DNA of 64,000 bases from Micrasema longulum (taxonomy: Eukaryota; Arthropoda; Insecta; Trichoptera; Brachycentridae), in NCBI GenBank assembly GCA_022494885.1, contig JAGVSM010001389.1, positions 225,369 to 289,368 on the forward strand. Direction: 5' to 3'. The notes beneath the pieces were generated by a model. The model was not told where the DNA came from and ran no database searches. It saw only the letters and a program-made list of their open reading frames with translations. Position numbers and translations under genes: made by a program. Shown one piece after another: positions 36,211 through 48,200 of the stretch (within the stretch, counting starts at the first letter, position 1; each line of letters starts with the position of its first letter).

Positions 36211-36470
36211 TCATCATCATCATTCCCTTTCCGCACCTTATGGAGCATAGGGCACTGCGTTGGTACACCAATCGCAGCGTATCTTGATCATTTTTGTTAC
36301 ATGAAGGTAAGCTGATCAGTCTTACGCTTCAGGTACCAGTCCAGGGACTGTGAAATATTCTGAAGTGAAAAAACCACTTTAAATAAATATTTCTTATCAA
36401 CCATGTCGGGAATCGAATCCGAGACCTCTTGCATGGCAGGCTAACCCGCTGACCATTACACCACGAGGCC
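36211..36470 (-). repeat. SINE family 1, full-length copy
   Basis: On the minus strand a tRNA-like head is present: GTGGTGTAATGGTCAGCGGG (box A region), GCCTGCCATGCAAGAGG (glycine-like anticodon arm) and GGATTCGATTCCCGAC (box B). The shared body follows and it ends in an ATGATGATGATGA tail at 36211. This copy defines the family: a pol III promoter from a tRNA-Gly-like gene fused to an unrelated body. Confidence 0.8.
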
Positions 36471-36499
36471 TTTGCATTATACGTTGTTCTTTTAACGAT

Positions 36500-37567
36500 G
36501 TCTTGCATTTGTTTAATATATATATATTTTTTTATTTTTTTTATTAAACTGAAAACATATTATACATATTTTTTTATAATATTCCCAAGGAGTTTTTAAA
36601 AAAACTCTTTTAGGGACATACAGTTACCAATATTTATTAAAAGACGTTTTTACATTTTAAACTATAACATTATTTACAAAAGCAGAATAAAAATTATGAT
36701 ATACTACAAATTAAAAAGGGTATGAAAAATATTTAAAAATAACAAAATCAACATAATACTAGGCATGGAAATAAATTCAAAATGATGTATACATTATACA
36801 ATCTGGGAAAGAAAAATTAAAAAATATAAAAAGTTTGAAAATTACATGTATGTACATATACAAACTGAACTAGTACAAAATATTTTTTTTTTTAATTAAC
36901 AAAATATGCGCACACCCAATACAGGTTTAAAAAAATATCAAAAACGTATTAAAATTACGTATACAAGCTAAAAAAGTATAAAAAAACACAAATAACATTT
37001 CAATAGTATTAAAAATTACATATACAAGCAAAACAGTAAAATATTAAAAGTTATATGTTCAAGATGCGCTCAAGATGTTCAAGATTCTCTGGATAAACTA
37101 ACATTATTTATTCAAAGTACTTCTGGAAAAAATAATTCTTCAATTCGCACGTCCTGTTTCTATATTTTGAAATTGGTACTTTGAATTTTTGTGGCAATTT
37201 ATTGAATTCCTTGAAACCTATGTATTGTAAAGATCTTCAAACTTCGTAGACTTCACAGGTCCAATATAAATATTATTTTTTGATCGAGTACTGTACTGGT
37301 GGATGTCTCTAATGAAAGCGGGCTTTATGTTACTGTGCATTGAGTCGAGAGTAGTATTAATGATAGTGTCAGTTATCTCGAAATAGGAAAGCATGCTAAA
37401 AGGCATGATTTTTGTTTCAAAATAAATGTCCCTTACATGAGTATCATACTGTAGGTGAAACACATTTCTGATCGCTTTATTCTGAATAACCTGCACCTCA
37501 GAAATTTTACTCTTAGTTGCAAAATCCCAAACACAGCATAGGTATGATAAATGTGAATGGACCATAG
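36500..37567 (-). mobile_element. Jockey/CR1-like retrotransposon 3' part, interrupted
   Basis: The minus frame 37565-37218 reads MVHSHLSYLCCVWDFATKSK and EVQVIQNKAIRNVFHL, a typical reverse-transcriptase C-terminal block. A long AT-rich 3' UTR probably follows to about 36500. The 5' end is cut at 37567, where the J1 copy 2 begins on the opposite strand. Confidence 0.8.
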
Positions 37568-37574
37568 AAAAATA

Positions 37575-38515
37575 GATTTTTGATCAAAAATTATCCCATA
37601 AATAGATTCAGCACATAAATAATATTACTAGTAAATCTCTAAACATGTTAGGCTTCATGTTACGTGTGACTAATGAATTAAAAAACATAGGCACTTTGAA
37701 GTTGATGTATACTTCATTAGTGAGAAACCAGTTAGAGTATAACTCTACAATATGGACTCCTTGCTACAACTGTCACCAAAATTATCTTGAAAGAGTAAAA
37801 AAAAAATCTAACGGTATATAAATTTTAAACTTAGAATCAGTCATGAATTTTTAAATTACGATTTTTTACTAAAAACATTAAATTTGTTAAAACTTAACGA
37901 TAGAAGAAAAATTATAGATTTTTAAAATTTATTCAAAATTGTAAATTCAATATGTGATTGGCCTTAACTATTATCTCTCATCAACTTCTGGGTGCCTGGA
38001 AGAATGACTAGACAGGTGCCACCGTTTGGTAGCAACAATTCACAGACAGTGTATACTTGTAATGCCGTATTAAACAGACTTCACGAACTCGGCAATAGTT
38101 ATTCCCACGTATCTGATATATTTAGTGTAGGGTATTGTTCCAATAGAACAAACCTTTTGAACTTTTTCAAAGATGGTGAATGGTAATTATATTTATTTAT
38201 TCATGCATTTCATAATATATACAGTTTTTTGTTCACTTTGCCCAGCTGTATGAAACAGTACTTATAATTTTCTTGTTGTATTACTGTAGAATGTTTAATT
38301 ATATAAACTTTCTACTGAATATGCTGTATAATTTTTAGGTTATTTTTAAAAATATAAATCTTGTTTAATTTTTAGGTTTAATTTTTTAAAATTAATCTTG
38401 AGTAAAAGGAAATTTATGTTTTTTTTTTTTTAATATTAAGCCAAATATGTTAGTATTATAAATGTTTGTAAAAGTCAGATTTGCCGTTTATGTTAATAAA
38501 ATAAATGACCATATT
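37575..38515 (+). mobile_element. Jockey-like retrotransposon, family J1, copy 2
   Basis: Forward frames with breaks read LNMLGFMLRVTNELKNIGTL, KLMYTSLVRNQLEYNSTIW and, at 37992-38186, a match to the VPPFGSNNSQTVYTCN segment of J1 copy 1. It ends after GCCGTTTATGTTAATAAAAT. It inserted beside or into the opposite-strand element at 36500-37567. Confidence 0.85.
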
Positions 38516-39205
38516 ATTATCCATATGCAAAATGTGAAATTATGAAAGCATTGTATAATATCGTTAATTTTGTTCTGTTATCAATGACTTCTCTTCTTCT
38601 CATTGCCCAATAATGGAACCCATTTTTAAAAAAAAATGTATTTTTTTATTGATTAATGAATTAATTTATAATGCATTTTCCAAAGATTTTGTATTTTAAT
38701 TTTATTTATTTGGAATACAATCAGATGTACAGGTTAAATGATTATAAATAGATACTATAAAAATGTATATAAAAAAAATAGTAGGGCTTGCCATCCAATA
38801 ATATGTATTCAGTTAATTATACTAAAATAAAGCGACGACGGTCTAAACTATATAAAGAATAAATATACTATATATTAAATTAAAAAAGAATAAAAGAAAT
38901 ATGGACAAAAAAAGAGGATAGTAGGAAGGAAAATAAGGAAATTGATAAGGAGTAGTGAAGGATGAATGAAGGAAAGTAGGAGTGGAAAAATTGGTTTTGA
39001 TTTGATGAGAACGAGCAAAAAAAAAGACAAGACAAAACGACAAAAAATATATTTTAGGTTATAACAGGCACACATATATTTATTAAACGATGCCTGACCT
39101 CGGGACCCTGCTTTACAAAGTAATGCAACACGTTAAATTAGTGTATATTTTGGGAGCTTAAGTTAAACATGAAGACAAACACTAAATCCTAAGTTAGAAT
39201 AGTAT
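38516..39205. other. Spacer between lipase B and the upstream retroelements
   Basis: AT-rich, with purine-rich minus-strand frames of low complexity (38843-39075). No gene supported. Confidence 0.35.
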
Positions 39206-42200
39206 TTAATTATATTTTTGTGAAAAGTAATCAATCGCGGTCACAATATTGTTATTTAGTAGCGTTTTAATGTCCTTTGCCCAAATAAAGTCCATGTGAT
39301 AAAACTTTTTGTACTCTACCGGTATGTCGTAGACTTCTGGGGATGTTTTTCTAAGTTCAGTTATCAATTTTGCAGCCACCTGTAAAAGATATGTCAGTAG
39401 TCGATTTAAAATTAATATAGTGTAAAAATATTTTATAGTATTGAATCACAATTCGTATTATATTCCGTTATTATGATTTCGTTAAAATCCCCAATAGCAA
39501 ATCGGACGAAATGGCGAAACAAACCATGACACGGTACAATTATGTTAAACGAGTTTTCCAGGTGCTCGATATACCTAGTTAAGGATATAGAAGCTAGTTA
39601 TAAAAAATGCACCACATTTTTTTGTGATTTAGCTGTGTTTATCAATGAAGAAGTTTAGTATTTTAAAAAATTGCATTGTGCTATTTTGTTACTGCCAAAA
39701 TTATTTTTAGTGGTTTTTTTAAAAATCATTCATTTAACAAATATATTACAGAGGTAAAGAACATTCTTGAGAAGGGAATATGTAAGTCTAGTCATTTACA
39801 GAGCATATGACCTGTCATTAGCTGGTTTAACACTTTTTAAACCGTGTAACATCCGCTATTTAGCTTTGAACATTTATATTTCTTCAATTATTCCATCTGT
39901 TGATTTTTATCAAGTCTGGAAGCCTTAAATATTTATGTTGGTGAGATTCATCTGACTGATTTATTTCACCTACTAGGCAACACCTGAATATATTTTATAC
40001 TTCTTGGACCGGTTGGTTTATTCAACAATATTTTGAGTTCTCAAATGTTTGTAGACCAGTGATTTAATTTTTAATTAAAAAAACCGAGAAATTGAAACGT
40101 TTTATAATAGTATATAAAAAGTTACCTCCGGTGTTGCCATTAGATCATTCTGCCCGTAGAAGATGGCCGCTGGTGCTGTACTCGCTGTCAAGTTATACGG
40201 TGGAGGTGTGGCCTGGCCGTACACCTTCAGATTTTCTCTAGTCCCGTAGTCGTAAGACGATAGAACATCTGCATGAAATACACCTTATTAAATCCTCCAC
40301 CAAACAATTCGTTTGATGATATTATAATATATAAGAATATGAGGGTTTATGAAGCAAACTTAGAAATCTCCATTGAATGAGTTATTGAGATATTTGCAAA
40401 AAAATTTGAAAAAATAATTTTTAGATTTCTAATTTTGCTTCACCAACTCAATGGAGAATGCTAAGTTTGCGGTGTCAAGTAGTATAATGAAGTCTGTTTT
40501 TTGCAAAATTTAGAGATGGTTTAGAATTACGCTATTATTTAGGTAGGTATGTTTTTATGTAGTTTATTTTGGCATCAATAACTGATTTTCCGTTTTGTAG
40601 ATTTCTAAGTTTACTTCTAATACTCTCATGTACTCGTATATATTATAATAAATACATAATATATTTTTTATTGACTGATTGCTAGTGACTGACACACAGA
40701 CGTTTCGGCTAACCATATAAGATATTATTTTAGTCTGAAATCACTAGGCTGTAGAGTAAGTTTTTCTAAGGGTTTGAGATGGAAAACACCATATTTGTTA
40801 ACATATTACAACAGAGATTGAGAACATTTTAAAGAAGGTAGTATATAAGTCTAGGCATCTACGGGGCATATGACCTGTCATTGGCTGGTTTAAGTGGCTA
40901 CTTTACACACTGTGTAACATTCACCATTGTGCCCATATTTGAACATCTATGTATATGCCTTCAATTATTTCATCTGTTGATGTTTGCGAACTGAAGAGAG
41001 CTGAAACCTTTATTTATGCGGGTGAGATTTATCTAATTGAATTATTTCACCTACATACGGGACGCCTGAATTTTTTTTTTTCATTTTCTATACTTCATGG
41101 ACCAGGTGGATTTATCAACAATATTTTGAGTTTGTCAACATTTTTGTAGAGGAAGGATGAAAGCCGAGTGAACGCGGTTGAAATGCGATCTCTTAGACGA
41201 ATGTGTGGGAAATCAATGTATGACAGGGTTACGAATGATGAAATCAGGCGAGAGTGTAAATCTGAGTCAAGTATAATTGATAAGATTAAGAAAGGGTCTC
41301 TGAGATGGTTTGGTCACGTAGAACGAATGGACGACGAGAGAATGGTAAAACAAGTATATATGGCAAAAATGAACGGCAACGTTAGACGAGGACGACCAAG
41401 GAAGACGTGGCATGATCAGATAAACCAAAATCTTAAGTCTGGTCATGTCAAAAGCAGACAGAACCGAAGGGCATGTATGACAAGATGTATGAATGTGGAA
41501 GAGGCTAGGATTGTATGCCAGGATAGACGTGTGTGGCGGTCCATTCTCTCTGCCTACCCCTACGGGGAAATGGCGTGATGGTAGTAGTAGTAGTAGTTGT
41601 TGTAGACAATGACTGGATTCAACTCCCTGGGGAGCTGTTAATATCAACATATTACAACAAAGATGAAGAACATTTTAGATAAGGTAATATAGAAGTCTAG
41701 GTCTAGTCTAGTCCATAGTTGTGTTTTTTTTTTTACTTTGCGTTTGTTTTTTTTTTTTTAATTGCGAGTTAAACTTAATCTAATAATGATAAAAGTTTGT
41801 TTTGTTACAATAAAATTAAAGCTGCTAAAAATTATCTTCTGGCGTACCGGAATTAATGTACAAGTATATATTATTATAAAGTAAGGAATTTTCCAATATT
41901 TTTTGCCAAATGAAAAAAATAAAGCTTTACTCGTATAATATGTGAGAAAACTGTTAATTATTTAAATTTCATAATATTTGCCAATTTTATCTACGACTAT
42001 GCGCCACGGAGAGCATATACTCATAATTCCGTGCAAAAAGAAAGATGGCAGTTTTGACGCGATGTAATCATCGACTAATTTTTGTATCTCTTCAATCGTT
42101 CCAAAGTGAGTACCTGTCAAAGCGTTTTGCATCGATCTGAACGAGTGGTTGTCGGAAGGCGCAAGGTCTGGGCATCCAGGCCATAGGCCGGATGCTTCAG

Positions 42201-45200
42201 AACTTCCCAACCATATTCTGAACTCCTATCCATTTAACTATGTTTTGACGCTATACAAAAAACATCGCTGATACACTTAGTTATTAATTTTTTCTCCCAA
42301 CCATCGACTGTCGTCAGTATTTTGTTATACTTTTCGGTGTTTTTTCGAGGTGCTGCAACTTCGCAAAATAATCTTTTTAGAACGAGAAGCTAATGTATAA
42401 AAAAATGAATGCTTAATCGGCTCTTAAACTACACTTTTAATTTTTTTTTAAATAAAGTTGTATGTTATTTATTTATTTTACATAAACGGCATAAATTGCC
42501 TTTAACATATATTGAACATAAATATGGAAAAAAAATACATATATAAAAACATAACAAAAAATTATAAAATTGCATAACTATAACAATAGTAACAAGTAGG
42601 TAAATACACATAAGCAACCAAAAATATTAACGTAATAAATACATAAATATGAAAAAACAAAAAAGGAAAAACATTTTAAAATATAAAGAAAAGTTTAAGA
42701 ATAATATTGCCAGAGAAAAGGAGAAATCAGACTCGTTTTATAACTATCAAGTCCAGAACCAAATATATCAGCCTTGTCCTCATACTGATTGCCATATCTC
42801 TGGAGCCTAGGGATAGGCGAGTGCATGTGATAGTTGGTCCTAGAACTTGCAGAACAAAAAGGAGATCTGTGGCGGGTATTATCTTACCTGTTACTGATAA
42901 CTGGGCATAATGTTCTACTAACTTGAGTGATGGCGGTTGTATCTTGGCAATACATGTCTGCATCTTATCCTAATGCAGAAAATAATAAATATTATATTGG
43001 AGGATCAGGTCAGCGCGTTTGCCTACCATACGAGAGGTCTTTGGTTCGATTCCCGACATGGTTGATATGAAATATTTATTCAAATAGATCAAGTCGAAGA
43101 AGGAATCGTCTGTTAGAAATACCACATTGTAAAACGAGGCTCGCACAGAGACATGCGTATTTTATAGGCCCAAATTTTTAAAATTCTTTTTTACTCATGA
43201 TTTCATTGATTCCAAACCTTAAAAATTTTCATTCTTTTAAAAAACACGCACTATCCTGGATTCAAACTAAAGATATAGACTCGTTTTTTCTATGATATAT
43301 TTTGTTGCCCTTTAAGGAAAAGGGAATATTTTTGTGTTTTTTAGATATTTTTTATTTCCTTTTTTAATTACTATAAAAAAAACATAATCTTTTACAGAAT
43401 ATTATATTTACTCTTTCTTATGTTACACAAAAATGTTATAACTGTATTTTTTTACCCTGTTTTACCTCTTATGTATTTTGTAAAAAAAGAAAAAAAAAGG
43501 TGTTTTCACACCAGAATATTTCATAGTCCCTGGACTGGTACCTGAAGCGTAAGACTGATCATCTTACTTTCGTGTAGCAAAAATGATCAAGATACGCTGC
43601 GATTGGTGTATCAATGCAGTGCCCTATGCACCATTAGGTGCGGAAAGGGAATGATGATGATTATGATGGAGGATAAAACACGGGAGTCCACCTTTTGCCG
43701 TTTTGAAGATGAAAATGCAGAAATTATCGCAATGAGCTATTTTATACGTGAATAATATCCGTATGCAGATACAAAACTTAAGGTGAGGAAAGTACATTCT
43801 ACTGTCTCCACCTTCGGGTTATTCTCCGCATTTGAGATTAGAATGTACTTTCCTCACCGTAAGTTTTGTCTCTGCATACGGGTAGAAAACACCGAGTCCA
43901 CTCTCTCGTCATAAAAATGTTTTTTTTAAGTTGAAATAAAAATTTGTAGTTCTCTTTGTTTTAATGCAAAAAACATCAGTAGTCCCAGATATGCTATTTT
44001 AATATTTACTATTATTATCAAAATAATCATGGTTTTACATTGAACGTTCTTTACAATATGCATTGGAATTATCTAATTTGCTTCAAAAGTTATGTTGTTT
44101 TGGAAATCGCAAAATTACAAAATCTTGTTTCCGTAACATTTCGTTAAATGTGATTCCCGTGTTTTATCCCTTAATGTACAGATATATTATAATAATAACA
44201 ATAATAATCATGGTTCATTAACAAAAATAACTAAATCTTGATCTACTACATACACACTTAGGTAATAGATTTCTCTGGATCATGTCTAGTCTGCCTAACT
44301 AGCTAACTAACCTGTTTTAAGGCAGACATTTTTATGCAAAATAAACAATAACATCTCTACCTGCTAGGTAATTTATTATACAGTTATACAATATTAATGC
44401 ATAAATATATTAATTCAATTTAATTTATCTACAAATTGTCGAGTCACTCACACTATTAGAACACAAGTCCTTCCTCAAAAGAACAAAAGTCCCGTGTCAA
44501 GTTGGGACGAATGGAGCACCAGCACAACAAAACATATTTAAAAACAAATACAATAGTCACAACATCATACACTCGGCATGTCAATATAGAAAGAAGAAAC
44601 GACGATAAAAGTTTGATTTCCATGGAATAATTATTTAAATCATTAAAAAATCGTCAAGGAACTTTCAACTTAAATCCCTCCCATCATTGATATCATTGAT
44701 CGTCAGCGAAATGAAAATTTCAGTGGGCAGGACCCCCTGGCAAGACAAAACAATGATAGGTAGGCACCCAGAATAATAAAGTGGAGACCACCAGCAAACA
44801 AAAGAGGCGTTAGAAGGCCACAAAAAAGAAGGGCCGACGACATTGCCTCTGTAGCCGGTAGAATATGGATGATAAAAGCGGGTAGAAAGGAGTGGAAACG
44901 TTTGGAAGAGGCCTTTATCCAGCAGTAGAGAGAACGGCCAAAGAAAAATGATTAAGCGATTTAGTACACAACTTACCCAATCCATCTGATCATAGTCTTC
45001 TCCCAAGAATTTCACAAAACTCTTTATACACGTATTGGGCTTTTGATTATAAGGAGTACACAACGATCTGAATGAGTATTTAAACAGTTTACTATCCACC
45101 AATTGATCCTTTTTCAGTGTTCGCAAAATTCTCTGAAAATTTCAATATAATGTTGAATAACCTCTGGAAACCTGAGACAAACCTGGCCACCAAGAAAACT

Positions 45201-48200
45201 TATTTTTTCTTTATAAATGATGAGGGTGGTAAAAGTAAACCAAACCCGATCAAAAAAAAGTAAATGTTTATTTACAAAATTATTTAATAATTTTTGCATA
45301 ATTATAAAATTGTTATATTTATTAATTTATTAAATAAATAACTTTACAAAGATTTTAAATATGTGTTATGCAGGCCAGTTAAATAACGATTTATATTTCA
45401 TAGGTTAATCTACTTAAATACTTTTTCACAGTGTAATTTATTTTTTAAAAACTTCGTTATTAAACGCGAAAAAATTCCATAACTGGATACTATTTTGAGT
45501 AATTCACACTCGAAGATTTTTGACAGAAACAATAACCATTCAAATCTGCCGAAATAATCTTATGTGCTGTTTTGCTGTAGTAGAATACACCGGAGAGCTG
45601 TTTAAAAGTATTGCCAGTGTAAAAAAAGACATTCACTGTAAGTAAAAAAAAAAAATGGAAACCCGAAGTTCACATATGTGTACTCAGGGACGCTAGAGGA
45701 TAAGGAAGTAATAAATTAATTAGTTTTGTATTATCTAACGCTGTATTTTGTTAAAAGTAAATGAAAATCAACGAAACTCGTTGTGATATTTTCCATTATT
45801 ATTTTAATGCATTGAGTATAATATAATAATAAATATTTATTAAATTTCTCAACTTGTATTATAAATGAATATTTTTGCAATACGAAAACAAACACGTAGA
45901 ATTGCTTTTACCGCCAATTTCCGAAAAAAATAAATATAATACACCGCAAGACAAAAAAAAATACGAGTTTACCTGCTACCGCGCCCCTTGACTTTACTGA
46001 ACCCTTTTTCTAAGAAATCCTTTATCGATACCTCTTTCTTTTGTTTAATAAATTAAGGACACTATGTGTCACCTTTCTACAATATTTACATTTTAAAATG
46101 TCTCAACAGTCTTGTTTTACCCGCGTTTGAGTGAACATAACACAACAATCATGGAAAGTGCAAAGCAAATGTCGATTGCGATAAAATCCAAAATAATCAC
46201 ATTGTCGCAAGGAAACATATCTAATTGTGAAATATCTCGTCGAGTTGGGTATTCAGAAGGTGCAGTGAGGTTTTTATTTAAAAAAATCCAAGAAACTGGA
46301 TCCATAGAACGGAAAAAAGGAAGCGGACGGGGGCGCGTGACATCTGCCCGAGATGATCGCTTAATAAAAAAATTGTTATGCGCGATCGATTTTTAACGGC
46401 ACCTGAAATACACGCAGAGGTGCAGTCTACCAGCACATCAACATTTTCAGTAAAAACAGTGTCCAGGCGGCTGTTGGAGCATGGTTTCCAAGCACGGAGT
46501 CCCGCAAAGAAACCATTACTCACGGACAAAATGAAGAAGGCTAGACTGGATTGGGCGAAAGAGCACCAGAATTGGACCTTGGAGGATTGGCAAAATGTTG
46601 TTTTCTCTGATGAATCAAAATTCAACCTTTTTGGTCCAGACGGCAGAAAGATAGTTCGACGAAAACGTGTGGAAAGATATCATCCGTCGTGCGTCACTCG
46701 AACCGTTAAACATTCACCCTACGTGATGATTTGGGGGTGCATGACAGCATACGGTTTAGGACCTCTAAATTTTGTACAGGGTACGATGAATGCCATTCAG
46801 TACAAAAAAAGTGTTAAAAAAACATATTATTCCAACAATCGAGGACATTACGCAGTATACCGCGGACCCAATTTTTCAGGACGATTCTGCGCCGTGCCAT
46901 AGAGCCCGCAGTGTGAGTACAAATATATATATTTTTAAATGCATTTTGTGACCACATGATAAATAATTTATTGTTTTTTTTATAGATCAATGAATTCAAG
47001 GAGAAAATTGGCTTAAAATCGTTGACGTGGCCCGGGAATAGCCCTGATTTGAACCCGATAGAAAATTTATGGGCGATTATGAAAAAAAAAAAGTCGGGAA
47101 AAAAAAATCAAAAAACATTGAGGAATTAAAAAAAACTTAATTCAAGTTTGGGAAGAAGAAATAACATCAGAAATTTTAGATTCGCTTTACGCTTCTCTAA
47201 ATAATAGAATTTTATATGTTATAAAAAATAAAGGTGAATTCACTAAGTACTAAATATTTTTAAATGTTATAAATATGTTTAAATGTAAAATACTTTAATT
47301 TAAATAAAGCGATAAGAACCTACTTCTTAAATATGAATTAAAAAATAACATGTCTTTTATTATTCCATCACAAACACTCGACCATAAATGAACCGTTATG
47401 GGTCTCTAAGGTTCGGGTAATCTGATACCTGATATATAATGGCAATTTCTAAGTACAATTCATGAGTAAGATTTTTATTTTAACCTTGAAATAACGAGTA
47501 GTCATCACATATGTCAAACAATATAAAAAAAACTAATTAAATATCAAGAATAATTAATTATATGTCAATTTTAGTTTTTTTTGAGAACTCGTAAATTTAT
47601 TTGTCTTGCGGTGTATATGATAGTGGCAGAAGTTTGCCTATTATCACTTCATAAAATTCTTATTATAAAAAAATATTGCATTTAGAAACACCGGGCTTCA
47701 GAAATTTCCACTAAATGGGATCAAGAAAACAATAATCGCCCCTGAATATCAATGAAAGAAAGTAGTAGTAGTAGTATCTAATTTATGTTTTTTTTTATTA
47801 TTGCGCGATTAAAAAAAAAACATTCGGTTTGAAATCGCAAAATCGTATGATTTCCTAATTTTGCGTTCGTTTTACCAGACTTCAGCCTTAATACATCGAA
47901 ATGTCTGCCAGTAATAAAGAGTTAAACCATTACCCCAAATCCACTTTTAATAAATCCGTTTGACAAATTCTTAATGGCTGGGCCGAATGCGGGCACAGGC
48001 GCTAAGGCCGTGAAGGATGCAATGCGGCGTGTCATGTCAGGCCGGGCACTGCACATGATGAAGTAGGAGGTAGTCCCGATGCTAAAGCCGATATAGTGCA
48101 CGCGAGCGCTGCCCGTGATGTTCAGCACGGTCTCGATTGTCGCTGACGTGTCCAATCTTCCATACTCGTCCAAACTGGAAAACGAGGATTTTTAAAATGC

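Noticed and set aside
38843..39075. Phe/Leu/Ser-rich minus-strand frames as a membrane protein
   Set aside because: Low-complexity purine-rich DNA on the other strand explains them; no splice or start context.
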